Shown here: piece after piece, positions 30,925-39,969 of the stretch
Numbering within the stretch: the stretch's first letter is position 1
Layout: the number at the start of each line of letters is the position of its first letter
NCBI GenBank assembly: GCA_027490225.1
Contig: JAIXYK010000031.1
Coordinates: 1 to 64,000 of the forward strand
Source of the DNA: Bacteroidota bacterium
GTDB taxonomy: Bacteria > Bacteroidota > Bacteroidia > M30B66
DNA length: 64,000 nt
Direction of reading: 5' to 3'
The notes under the pieces: model-generated
The model's input: only the letters and a program-made list of their open reading frames with translations
Database searches by the model: none
What the model was told of the DNA's origin: nothing
Program-made: the position numbers and the translations under genes

Positions 30925-33900
30925 TTAATCAGCTTTTACAACTTTTATCAGCTTTCTAACATCTGCTGAGTTGGTAACAGAAACATAGTAAATACCGCTT
31001 GCCAAATTAGGTGAGATATTTATCGTTTCATTTGCAATAACAGCTTGGTTATAAACAATTCTACCACTTACATCAACAATTGAAATCTGAAGTTTCTCAT
31101 TGTTAGCACCATTGGTTCTAATGTTTAAAGTCTCATTGAATGGATTTGGATTAACAAATACATCAAATTCAACAGCTTCTTCAATAGTTTCAGCAGCCAT
31201 TTTAGCGCAATTAGCAACTGTTACGGCTAAAGAACGAGTGCTTCCTGAACCACAAGTATTGTTACCTCTTGCGGTAATACTTCCGTTTGCTGTACCAACA
31301 TTTACAAGTATACTATTGGTTCCTTGTCCGCTTACGATACTGTAAGATGCAGGAACTGTCCATGTATAAGAAGTAGCACCAGGTAACGCGGCAATAGTAT
31401 ATGTTTGCTGTGAGCCAATACACACTGCAGTTGCTAAACCTGTAATACTAGCAGGAGTTGCAGGTCTTGCTGTTAAACTTGCTGTTCTATTAGCGCTTGT
31501 GCTGCAATTATTCGAAGCATTTACAGCCAAAGTACCTGAAACAAAAGTTGGAGAAACTGAAAGCGAAATAGCATTGCTTCCTTGACCACTTAAAATTGAT
31601 GTTCCAGCTGGTGCTGTCCAAGTATAAGTCATTCCAGCAACATTGGTAACACTGTAGTTAACTGTAGCACTGCAAATTCCAGAAGCTTGCCCTACAATTG
31701 TGCCTGGAGTTGCAGGAGTGTTTCTTGCAACAGAATATGTTCTAGCTGCACTTGTTCCGCAACCATTCGTTGCTGTAACAGTAATGTTTCCAGTAGCAAT
31801 AAAGCCTGCATCAAAACTAACTTGTATACTGTTTGTTCCTGCACCAGAAACAATGGTTGCTCCTGTTGGAACAGTCCAATTATAACTTGCAGTATTTGCA
31901 ACAGGTACTACAGAATAAGTAAATGTGTTTCCAGGACAGGCTCTGCTTGTACCAGTAACTGTACCTGGTGTTGAAGGAATAGCAACACTCAATGCCAATG
32001 ATCTTGTAGAGCTATTTGCACAACCAGAGTTAGACCTTACTGTAATGCTTCCTGTTGTAAAAGGAGCGTTTACTTGCAAAGTAATAGAAGTTGTTCCTTG
32101 TCCGCTAATTATTACTGTATTAGCTGGTGCAACCCAAGTATAAGAAATTGCATTAGCAACTGGTGCAATTGAATAAGTGTTGGTTTGTGCAGTACCTCTG
32201 ATTGCACAAACATTTGCAGTTCCAATAATTGCAGCAGGAATAGCTGGTGTAGCTCTTGTTACAGTTATTGAACGATTTGTAGTTGTGCTGCATCCGCCAA
32301 CTACAACAGATACTGAACCTGTAGTGAATGTTGAAGAAAATTTAAACGAAATTGTGTTTGTACCTTGTCCAGTAATATTGGTAGAACCAGCAGGTAACGT
32401 CCAGGTGTAGCTAGAAGCATCGGTTGCACTAACTGAATATGTAGCGTTTCCTCCAGTTGTACCTTGGAAAGCACAAGAGTTTGTAGGTCCATTAATGCTG
32501 CTAGCTGTTAAATTACAAGCCTGTGTTACAGTGATTGAACCTTGAGCAGAATTACTGCAACCATTGCCATCTGTATAATTATAAGTAAGTGTAAATGTTC
32601 CAACTCCAGCCACTCCAGGATTGAATGAATTTCCAGAAACGCCTGTTCCGCTGAATGTACCACCTGAAGGATTTCCAGCAAGAATTACAACATTGTCTGT
32701 TGTAAACACTGGAGAATAAGTTCCTGCAGATACAACAGGTAATTCATTTACAGTAACTCCTTGTGAAGCATTCGCAGAACAACCATTCGCGTCAGTAACC
32801 GTAACTGAAAAGTTTCCAGTTGCATTCACAGAAATAGATTGTGTTGTAGCACCATTGCTCCAAGCGTAGCTGCTTCCAGCACTTGCAGTTAAACTTACTT
32901 CACCGCCAGCACAGAAACTAGTGGAACCACCAGCAGAAATTGAAACAGTTGGTAATTCATTTACAGTAACACCTTGTGAAGCACTTGCAGAACATCCATT
33001 AGCATCAGTAACTGTTACTGAATAATTTCCAGTAGCAGTCACAGAAATTGATTGCGTTGTAGCACCATTGCTCCAAACGTAGCTGCTTCCTTCACTTGCA
33101 GTTAAATTCACAGAACCACCAGCACAGAATGTTGTTGCGCCATCAGCAGAGATTGAAACAGTTGGCAATTCATTTACAGTAACATCTTTCGAAGCATTAG
33201 CAGAACATCCGTTTGCATCTGTAACAGTTACTGAATAAGAACCTGGAGCATTCACAGCAATTGATTGTGTTGTTGCACCATTGCTCCAAGCGTAGCTGCT
33301 TCCTGCACTTGCAGTTAAATTCACAGAACCACCAGCACAGAATGTTGTAGCGCCATCAGCAGTGATTGAAACAGTTGGCAATTCATTTACAGTAACATCT
33401 TGTGAAGCATTGGCTGAACAACCATTCGCGTCTGTAACTGTTACTGAATAAGAACCTGAAGCATTTACAGAAATTGATTGTGTTGTAGCACCATTGCTCC
33501 AAACGTAGCTGCTTCCTTCACTTGCTGATAAATTTACAGAACCACCAGCGCAGAATGTTGTTGCGCCATCAGCAGAGATTGAAACAGTTGGTAGTTCATT
33601 AACAATAACATCTTGCGAAGCATTGGCTGAACAACCATTCGCGTCTGTAACTGTTACTGAATAATTTCCAGTTGCATTTACTGAAATTGATTGTGTTGTA
33701 GCACCATTGCTCCAAGCGTAGCTGCTTCCAGCACTTGCAGTTAAATTTACAGAACCACCGGCGCAGAAAGTTGTTGCTCCGTCAGCTGTAATGCTTACGC
33801 TAGCAGGAGGATTATCTAATTGTGAGATTGCAAGGTTAAAAGCGCCTGTAGATGTTGTGTAACCTTCTACAACTGCGTAGTAAGTAGTGTTAGGTAGTAC

Positions 33901-36897
33901 CAATGCTTTTAGTGAAGCAGAAGTCCCTGTACAACTAGGTCCGTTGTCATCGTTAGATGCAATCCAAGTTCCTGTACTACTTAATAAGTGAATATATGTA
34001 TCAAAGCTTGATGTACAAGTTGAAATTACAATTGAATCAGTGCAACTTCCTGTAGTAAATTGATAGAAGATATCTGCAGAAGCTTGCTGGTTTGTTCCAG
34101 TATATGTGCTTGAATAGCCGCTTCCTGCAGCATTAGAATTTGATGTATTATATGGTAAAGAACCAATCACAATTGGAAGTGAAAAGTTGTCACCAACTTT
34201 AGGATTTATTGTAAGATTGATAACATTTGAAAATTCATCATTACAACCAGATTTCGAAATTCTAGCGCGTACTTGGTAAGTTCCCGGTGTTAAATTCAAG
34301 CTCAAAGAATTTGTAGTTGCACCGCTAATATCTGCAAATGCACCAGCACCAACTGCTGATTGCCAATTGATAGAAGTTCCATTTCCACCGCTGTATGAAT
34401 AAGAAACGCTGGTTCCAGCAGTTCCATTCGAAGGTCCAGTTATAGTTCCTGCAACTGTAGGAACTGTGCAGGCAGAAATTGTTTCAATTGTAATGTCATC
34501 AATATATAAATCGTATTTATCTAAGTCGCTAAATACCCTAAATCCAATGTATTGAATTCCTGATGTTGTTGCAACAATATTGGTTGATATTCCTTCAACA
34601 TAGGTAGTGTTGATGATATTTGAATTTGTAAAAATTGCTGCAGAAGTCATTCCTGCTGCAGAAGCTGTTGCCCCCCATTTCACTTCTAGCTTTTCTGCAA
34701 ATGTTGCAGAACGTGCACGGTACCAAAATCTAACTCTATAGTTTTCACCTGCAACCAAATTTAATGGAGGTGTAAAAATCCAGTCGTTGGCAGCAAGAGT
34801 TGCACTGTAAGTGTATACTATATTATTAGGAGCCGAACGTGCTGATGTAGCTCCAACATTCCATGTTCTAGGGTCAGCATTTACGTTTTGAGTTGTCCAT
34901 CCGCATGGTAATGAGCCAGAAGCATCGAAGTTTTGCGTATGAGGGAACGTATTAATTGTAGGGTTGTTGATTGTAACTTGAACACCAGTAGAAGGTGTAG
35001 TCGCGCCACATGTTACTAAGCAACGGAACCAGGTAGCAGTTGAAACAGCAGCTGTTGCTGATTGCCCTGTTTGCCCTGAAATGTTGGTCCAATTTGCATT
35101 ATCAGGTGATGATTGCCATTGGTAAGTTTGACCTGAACCAAATGTAGCTCCATTTAAAGATAAACTTACTGTTCCTGAACCACAAACCGAATTTGGAGAA
35201 GCAAGTGCAGTTGCCAAAGCAGGAGGATTTGTACAAGGTTGAGGATTTGCTAATTGCAATGCAGCAAATGCATTTACTCTTCCATGACCTAAGTCTGTAC
35301 TCCAAGTTCCGTTTGGTTGATTTGCAACATTAGCATTGTAAGTTAAGCCTCCAACTTTATCGCATGTAGATTCTATAATTTGTCGTGCTTGTATGTTTGT
35401 TAATCCTGGATTTACGGATAATATCAATGCCATTACGCCTGCAGCATTTGGACAAGCAGAAGAGGTTCCGTTGAAAGTTGCAGTATAGTTTCCTGTGCCG
35501 TAACCTGAAGCTCCAGAAATATCGGTAGTATAAATTTTAACGCCAGGAGCAGAGATATCTGCATTTGTTCCAAAGTTAGAACCCCAAAAAGTTTCGCCAT
35601 CACAAGATGTAGGACTTTTTCTTTGATTACACATACTCATTGCAACTACAGATATTACGTTTTGTAAAGTTGCTGGATAGCTTACTGCTCCGTTATTGTT
35701 TCCTGCAGCAAATAAAACCGGTGCTCCTAATCCGCCTCTTCCTTGGGTTACAGATCTTGTAATTGGGTCGTTGATTAATGCAGAAGAACTTCCGCCACCC
35801 CAAGAGTTGCTTAATATATCCGCACCAGCTGTTTGCCAAGCCCAATCGATACAAGTACCAATCCATGAATTTTGTGTAACCCAACTTGTTCCGCTAGAAT
35901 ATGCGATACGAATAGGAACAATCTTAGAACCGTAAGCAACACCCGCAATACCAAGGTTGTTATTTCCAACTGCTGCCACTATTCCTGCGCAAGCAGTACC
36001 GTGTGCATCGTTTCCTGATGGAGCACCACCGCTGTTTAGTCCAGTACCATCAAATCCTCCAAGCATGTTTGCCTGTAAATCAGGATGTACTAAGTCAACT
36101 CCTTCATCTAAAATTGCAACCTTAATATTAGCAGAACCTGTAGAAATTCCCCAAGCGTTAAAAACTTTCATGTCGGCTCCGGGAGTTCCGTTATTTTGTA
36201 AAGCAGAACCTGTATTGTTTAATGACCATTGATTGGCTAAAAATGTATCGTTTGTGTTGAAACGATTCATCAATCTTAAGAAATCAACTTCTGCCCAGGC
36301 AAATTGTCCGTTTTCAGCAAGTTGATTCGCTAAATCTAGCGGATTGATTGAGTTTTTAGGTACTTGTACAAAGTAAACCAAAGGGTCATACATGTTTTTC
36401 TCTAGCAGCTTCAATCCGTTTTTACGAATTACTGCGTCTAACTTCCCATAATCACCAGTAGATTTCAACTTTACAGCTACACGGTTGGTAATACCTTGCA
36501 GTGTTCCATCCTCATATTTTAAAAAGGCATGTGCATAAACTACTGAAGGCTGTAGCTCTAGTCTTTTTAAGATGGCATTATAGTCATTAGATGACAATGG
36601 TTTTGTAATTTCAGCCAACACCGCATTTTTAGGTGAAGGCAATACCATTGTTTTCGTAATTTTCTTTAACAAAGGTTCTTGTTGAAGTGTTTTCTGAATG
36701 GTTTCAAAAGAAATATTTTCATCAAATTTTATCAGCATTTTACTTTCTGATAATTCAAAGAACGCTCTACCATCTGGAGAATTGGCGTAAATTTTATTGG
36801 ATTGAGCATAAGCAGACTGAATCGAAAATCCTAACGATACAATTGCTAAAAAAATCCAAATAAAGCATTTAATGCTTGTGGTGTAATTTTGCTTCAT
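30925..36897 (-). CDS. Secreted subtilase (S8) with tandem Ig-like repeats and T9SS sorting domain
   Basis: Extracellular serine protease of 1990 residues. Order: signal peptide (1-32), inhibitor-like propeptide (to about 210), subtilase domain (about 225-555) with D264, H299, oxyanion N400 and S479, an Ig-like stretch, a MAM/jellyroll-like region (about 650-810), a pre-peptidase C-terminal-like domain (about 905-1030), five copies of a 71-residue Ig-like repeat with FCAGGSVNLTAS and VTVTDANGCS, a run of about six PKD-like repeats of 75-90 residues (YTWTVP and SGQGTNSI blocks), and a T9SS type A sorting domain (last 80 residues, FVNPNPFNETL). The catalytic triad is intact. It is a lone gene with its own terminator. 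Confidence 0.95.
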   Translation of the reverse strand: MKQNYTTSIKCFIWIFLAIVSLGFSIQSAYAQSNKIYANSPDGRAFFELSESKMLIKFDENISFETIQKTLQQEPLLKKITKTMVLPSPKNAVLAEITKPLSSNDYNAILKRLELQPSVVYAHAFLKYEDGTLQGITNRVAVKLKSTGDYGKLDAVIRKNGLKLLEKNMYDPLVYFVQVPKNSINPLDLANQLAENGQFAWAEVDFLRLMNRFNTNDTFLANQWSLNNTGSALQNNGTPGADMKVFNAWGISTGSANIKVAILDEGVDLVHPDLQANMLGGFDGTGLNSGGAPSGNDAHGTACAGIVAAVGNNNLGIAGVAYGSKIVPIRIAYSSGTSWVTQNSWIGTCIDWAWQTAGADILSNSWGGGSSSALINDPITRSVTQGRGGLGAPVLFAAGNNNGAVSYPATLQNVISVVAMSMCNQRKSPTSCDGETFWGSNFGTNADISAPGVKIYTTDISGASGYGTGNYTATFNGTSSACPNAAGVMALILSVNPGLTNIQARQIIESTCDKVGGLTYNANVANQPNGTWSTDLGHGRVNAFAALQLANPQPCTNPPALATALASPNSVCGSGTVSLSLNGATFGSGQTYQWQSSPDNANWTNISGQTGQSATAAVSTATWFRCLVTCGATTPSTGVQVTINNPTINTFPHTQNFDASGSLPCGWTTQNVNADPRTWNVGATSARSAPNNIVYTYSATLAANDWIFTPPLNLVAGENYRVRFWYRARSATFAEKLEVKWGATASAAGMTSAAIFTNSNIINTTYVEGISTNIVATTSGIQYIGFRVFSDLDKYDLYIDDITIETISACTVPTVAGTITGPSNGTAGTSVSYSYSGGNGTSINWQSAVGAGAFADISGATTNSLSLNLTPGTYQVRARISKSGCNDEFSNVINLTINPKVGDNFSLPIVIGSLPYNTSNSNAAGSGYSSTYTGTNQQASADIFYQFTTGSCTDSIVISTCTSSFDTYIHLLSSTGTWIASNDDNGPSCTGTSASLKALVLPNTTYYAVVEGYTTSTGAFNLAISQLDNPPASVSITADGATTFCAGGSVNLTASAGSSYAWSNGATTQSISVNATGNYSVTVTDANGCSANASQDVIVNELPTVSISADGATTFCAGGSVNLSASEGSSYVWSNGATTQSISVNASGSYSVTVTDANGCSANASQDVTVNELPTVSITADGATTFCAGGSVNLTASAGSSYAWSNGATTQSIAVNAPGSYSVTVTDANGCSANASKDVTVNELPTVSISADGATTFCAGGSVNLTASEGSSYVWSNGATTQSISVTATGNYSVTVTDANGCSASASQGVTVNELPTVSISAGGSTSFCAGGEVSLTASAGSSYAWSNGATTQSISVNATGNFSVTVTDANGCSANASQGVTVNELPVVSAGTYSPVFTTDNVVILAGNPSGGTFSGTGVSGNSFNPGVAGVGTFTLTYNYTDGNGCSNSAQGSITVTQACNLTASSINGPTNSCAFQGTTGGNATYSVSATDASSYTWTLPAGSTNITGQGTNTISFKFSSTFTTGSVSVVVGGCSTTTNRSITVTRATPAIPAAIIGTANVCAIRGTAQTNTYSIAPVANAISYTWVAPANTVIISGQGTTSITLQVNAPFTTGSITVRSNSGCANSSTRSLALSVAIPSTPGTVTGTSRACPGNTFTYSVVPVANTASYNWTVPTGATIVSGAGTNSIQVSFDAGFIATGNITVTATNGCGTSAARTYSVARNTPATPGTIVGQASGICSATVNYSVTNVAGMTYTWTAPAGTSILSGQGSNAISLSVSPTFVSGTLAVNASNNCSTSANRTASLTARPATPASITGLATAVCIGSQQTYTIAALPGATSYTWTVPASYSIVSGQGTNSILVNVGTANGSITARGNNTCGSGSTRSLAVTVANCAKMAAETIEEAVEFDVFVNPNPFNETLNIRTNGANNEKLQISIVDVSGRIVYNQAVIANETINISPNLASGIYYVSVTNSADVRKLIKVVKAD
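32741..33805 (-). repeat. Five tandem 213-bp repeats within the subtilase gene
   Basis: The motif AATTCATT (AGTTCATT in the last) recurs at 32741, 32954, 33167, 33380 and 33593, exactly 213 bases apart each time. Each unit encodes 71 residues. Units 1, 3 and 5 (protein order) read SAGSSYAWS while 2 and 4 read SEGSSYVWS, so two subtypes alternate. Confidence 0.93.
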
Positions 36898-37082
36898 AAG
36901 TTGGTTTGGGTTGGTAGTTGTTTAAATCAAGTTGCTAAAATATAAAAATTTGAATACTCTCCAAATATCTCCTTTTTTCAATATATTATAGTTATTTAAG
37001 CAATTCCAAAGTATTATTACAAAACTCGCAACTAAATTTCCTTTATCTTTCTTAATAAACTGTTAATTGTAAATAGTATTGA

Positions 37083-37090
37083 TAGATTTG
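37083..37090 (+). promoter_or_regulatory. -7 box TAGATTTG upstream of the PhnA gene
   Basis: An exact TAnnTTTG, 13 bases before the ATG at 37104. The nearest upstream TTG is at 37067, only 13 bases away, so no proper -33 was found. Confidence 0.35.
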
Positions 37091-37103
37091 TAAAAAAATA
37101 AAA

Positions 37104-37313
37104 ATGGAAGTAAGAGATAGCAATGGAACTTTATTATCAGAAGGTGATACAGTTACAGTAATTAAAGATTTGAAAGTGAGAGGTTCTTCAGCCGTAATTA
37201 AACGCGGTACAGTGGTGAAAAACATAAAACTTACTGATAATGAAGAAGAAATTGAAGGAAAAGCAGATAAAGTACAAATGGTATTGAAAGCTTGTTTTTT
37301 GAAGAAGACTTAA
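37104..37313 (+). CDS. PhnA domain protein (YjdM-like, zinc-ribbon-less)
   Basis: A 69-residue protein made up only of the C-terminal PhnA domain: VRDSNGTLLSEGDTVTVIKDLKVRGSS, then IKRGTVVKNIKLTD and DKVQMVLKACFLKK. The E. coli homologue YjdM (PhnA) has an extra N-terminal zinc ribbon that is missing here. Despite the name, the family is not part of phosphonate breakdown and its function is unknown. It stands alone in a 500-bp space between two minus-strand genes. Confidence 0.88.
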   Translation: MEVRDSNGTLLSEGDTVTVIKDLKVRGSSAVIKRGTVVKNIKLTDNEEEIEGKADKVQMVLKACFLKKT

Positions 37314-37415
37314 ATTTGTAATTTTGACTTTAAGCAGAATTCCTCACTGATTGCTATAACAAGCATTTGTAATTTTTGATTAAACCAAAATAATTTAAAA
37401 ATCACTAGGAATTAA

Positions 37416-37895
37416 TTATCCCAATGTATCTACAATTTTGCATTTTTTAATTTGATACCGCTGCATTACTTCTTTAAGTAGCTCTTCGCGAACAACTAAA
37501 ATTAAAACTTTTCTAACAGATTTTGATTGGTACTTTTTAACGGCATCAAGCACAGAAGTGTTAAATCCCAATCCTTGAAGTTCTAGCTTTCCAATTTCAT
37601 CAATTATCAAAGTATCGGGCAGGTTTTTAATTTCTTCTTTTAAATAATTATTTGCCTTTTGATAGGCTGTTTTATAAAATTTAAATCCGCCCACATTAAT
37701 AATCAGCTCCTCCGATACATTATCATCTTTGCATTGCGCTTCAAATAAAACATTCGTTCTGATGTTAAACATGCACCTAACAGTGTTTACATCTGGCATT
37801 AATATTCCTCCAATATCTAATGAAGTGTCAATCCATTGCTGTAATTCAGCAGTTTTGCCACTATTTATTTTTCTTGAAAATATTAAAATGCTCAT
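37416..37895 (-). CDS. THEP1-like nucleoside-triphosphatase
   Basis: A 159-residue P-loop protein of the NTPase_1 (DUF265, THEP1) type. Walker A reads SRKINSGKTAEL: the GKT is kept but the first glycine of the motif is replaced. Walker B is TLIIDEIGKLELQGLGF, the diagnostic DEIGxxE of the family, followed by VLILVVREELLKEV. THEP1 enzymes hydrolyse nucleoside triphosphates in vitro; physiological role is unknown. The gene diverges from pfkB with a 190-bp spacer. The modified P-loop could lower activity or simply be a lineage variant. Confidence 0.8.
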   Translation of the reverse strand: MSILIFSRKINSGKTAELQQWIDTSLDIGGILMPDVNTVRCMFNIRTNVLFEAQCKDDNVSEELIINVGGFKFYKTAYQKANNYLKEEIKNLPDTLIIDEIGKLELQGLGFNTSVLDAVKKYQSKSVRKVLILVVREELLKEVMQRYQIKKCKIVDTLG

Positions 37896-38087
37896 TTGTT
37901 AAGTGTTACACTAAAAAGGTAGTTCTTCTTTGAAAGTTCAAGCTAATAAATAAGTTGTTGTAATTAGCACTTTGTTCTTATTTTATCAAATAATGAAAAG
38001 AAATGAATTATCTAAAATTGATAAATCAACAGTTTATTAATAATCAAAAACCAAGTTTTCCTATTGAATTTAGTTGTAAATTGTGAT

Positions 38088-39023
38088 ATGAATAAAATTT
38101 TAACCATCACCTTTAGTCCTTGTATCGATAAAAGTACTTCTGTACAAGAATTATTGCCAGAAAAAAAATTGCCTTGTGCGCTTCCTAAATTAGAACCGGG
38201 TGGAGGAGGAATAAATGTGGCAAGGGCAATTAAGAAACTTGGTGGTGAAGCAAGCGCAATTTATCCGGCTGGAGGCTATACAGGTAAGTTCTTAAACCAC
38301 TTGGTAGAAAAAGAAGGATTAACTTCCGTTGTGATTCATGCTAAAAACGAAACAAGAGAAAATATTACCGTTTTTGAGGAAACAACAGGTAAGCAATACA
38401 GATTAGGAATGCCCAGTTCTGAAATGTTTCAAAGCGAATGGGAAGAAATTCTAGCCAAAGTTTCTGCAAGCAATGAGGTGGAGTTCATTGTAGCAAGTGG
38501 AAGTTTACCACCCGGCGTTCCGATGGATATTTTTGGTCAATTGGCAAAAATTGCAAAAAGCAAGCATGCAAAATTTATTGTGGATACATCTGGTGAACCA
38601 TTAAAATATGCTACTGAAGTAGGCGTATTTCTAATAAAACCGAATTTGGAAGAACTGGCATTTTTAAGCGGAAAGAAAGAACTCCAATCGAATGAGATTA
38701 AGAATATCGCAAAAGAAATGATTGCCTCTGGAAAATGCGAAAATATTGTAGTTTCCATGGGCGGAAAAGGAGCCTTGCTTTTTACCGCTAATGCTGCATT
38801 TTCATTTACTCCACCAAAAGTAACAGTGAAAAGTACGGTGGGTGCTGGCGATAGCATGGTAGGAGGGATTTTATTTGCTATCTCCAATGGTAAATCAATG
38901 AAAGAAGCCGTTCAATATGGCGTTGCTTGTGGCACTTCGGCAACTATGCACGCCGGAACTGAATTGTGCAATAAAATTGTAGCTGATGAATTATTTAATA
39001 GGGTAGAGGTGGAGCAATTGTAA
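38088..39023 (+). CDS. pfkB: PfkB-type 6-phosphofructokinase (ribokinase superfamily)
   Basis: Cytoplasmic sugar-phosphate kinase of 311 residues, closely similar along its length to E. coli PfkB (isozyme 2). Seen: EPGGGGINVARAIKKLGG, PAGGYTGKFLNHL, GKQYRLGMP, SGSLPPGVPMD, the anion hole and catalytic base in STVGAGDSMVGG, and ATMHAGTELC. The whole pattern fits PfkB better than FruK or LacC, but the substrate needs testing. An in-frame TTG at 38064 would add 8 residues; the ATG at 38088 (MNKILTITFSP) matches relatives. A bidirectional terminator follows at 39036-39072. Confidence 0.9.
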   Translation: MNKILTITFSPCIDKSTSVQELLPEKKLPCALPKLEPGGGGINVARAIKKLGGEASAIYPAGGYTGKFLNHLVEKEGLTSVVIHAKNETRENITVFEETTGKQYRLGMPSSEMFQSEWEEILAKVSASNEVEFIVASGSLPPGVPMDIFGQLAKIAKSKHAKFIVDTSGEPLKYATEVGVFLIKPNLEELAFLSGKKELQSNEIKNIAKEMIASGKCENIVVSMGGKGALLFTANAAFSFTPPKVTVKSTVGAGDSMVGGILFAISNGKSMKEAVQYGVACGTSATMHAGTELCNKIVADELFNRVEVEQL

Positions 39024-39035
39024 ACTATATCCCAT

Positions 39036-39072
39036 AAAAAACACCCTCCATAAAGTATGAAGGGTGTTTTTT
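39036..39072. terminator. Bidirectional terminator between pfkB and the DUF2911 gene
   Basis: AAAAAACACCCT (39036-39047) pairs perfectly with AGGGTGTTTTTT (39061-39072) over a 13-base loop. It lies 12 bases after the pfkB stop and 18 bases from the convergent DUF2911 stop, with T runs in both directions. Confidence 0.93.
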
Positions 39073-39089
39073 ATATACTAACTGTAATA

Positions 39090-39959
39090 TTATTTTTTTC
39101 CTTTTGCAGCAGGAATTTTAGGAGTCCATTCTGCAATTCTTGTTGTATTTGAATTTACATAAGAGTTGTCTTCATCAGCTTTTGCTAAAACAATTGCTTT
39201 ATTGGCAGTTTCTACTGCTCCCTTGTAATCCATCAAAGAAGCTTGGATTTGGGCTTTTAAAGTTAGGATCCAATATTTATCTCCACCTTTTTCTAAAGCT
39301 TTATTTACATATTCTAAAGCTTTTTTCATGTCTTTGTTGTTGTTGAAGTAATATGATGCAGCAGTATTATAAGCACCAGCGCTTGGTCCAGCCATTACAT
39401 CATCAATTTGCTTCATTACTTTCGCATCAAATTCAACATTCACATCAAAAGAAACTTTTGTGTTTTCCCAAGAAACTTCAATAGCAGCGGCGTTGTCGCG
39501 GATATTTGCAAATCCTATTGTAAAAGTTTCGGTTTTGTATGGTGTAGTTTCTGGTTTAACTTTAAAGCGTAAGGCATCTTCTTCTTGTTTATAATTGCTT
39601 GTGCCAGACATTTTTGCAGTCTTGTTTAAAATTAATGTCCACTCTGTTTCACCTGGAATTGCAAAAAACGAATATTCTCCAGCTGGAATTTTATTGCCTT
39701 GAATGCTAAATTCTTCGTTCGATTTTAAAATTGTTGCCATGTTAGCACCAAAGCGCCATAATTCATTAAAAGGAACAATGTCACCAAACACTTTTCTTCC
39801 CTTTGCACTCGGACGAGAATAAGTAACTGTAAATTCTGCCAAACCTGTTTTTTGAGTTACAGTTCCAACCGGACTTGGTCTTGGTGTGTCAATTTGTTGA
39901 GCAATTGCTGCGGTTCCCATCATCAGAAACATCGCCAAACTGCGTAATGTAATATTCAT
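39090..39959 (-). CDS. DUF2911 exported protein with TPR-like tail
   Basis: A 289-residue exported protein. After the signal peptide (1-20, ending AIAQQ) the DUF2911 domain runs to about 190, marked by PRPSPVGTVTQKTGLAEFTV, YSRPSAKGRKVFGDIVP, ELWRFGANMAT and IPAGEYSFFAIPG. The last 90 residues form TPR-like helices (KDMKKALEYVNKALEK). DUF2911 is common in Bacteroidota; its function is unknown, although the beta-sandwich resembles carbohydrate-binding folds. It is the last gene of the cyclophilin operon, 10 bases after the kelch-like gene. Confidence 0.9.
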   Translation of the reverse strand: MNITLRSLAMFLMMGTAAIAQQIDTPRPSPVGTVTQKTGLAEFTVTYSRPSAKGRKVFGDIVPFNELWRFGANMATILKSNEEFSIQGNKIPAGEYSFFAIPGETEWTLILNKTAKMSGTSNYKQEEDALRFKVKPETTPYKTETFTIGFANIRDNAAAIEVSWENTKVSFDVNVEFDAKVMKQIDDVMAGPSAGAYNTAASYYFNNNKDMKKALEYVNKALEKGGDKYWILTLKAQIQASLMDYKGAVETANKAIVLAKADEDNSYVNSNTTRIAEWTPKIPAAKGKK

Positions 39960-39969
39960 ATTATATTTA

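Noticed and set aside
32741-33805. Regularly spaced repeats considered as a CRISPR array
   Set aside because: The period is 213 bases, the repeated part is most of the unit, and it lies in frame within a protease gene. No cas genes are present.
38064-38087. TTG as the start of pfkB
   Set aside because: The extra eight residues do not match the family; the ATG at 38088 gives the conserved N-terminus.
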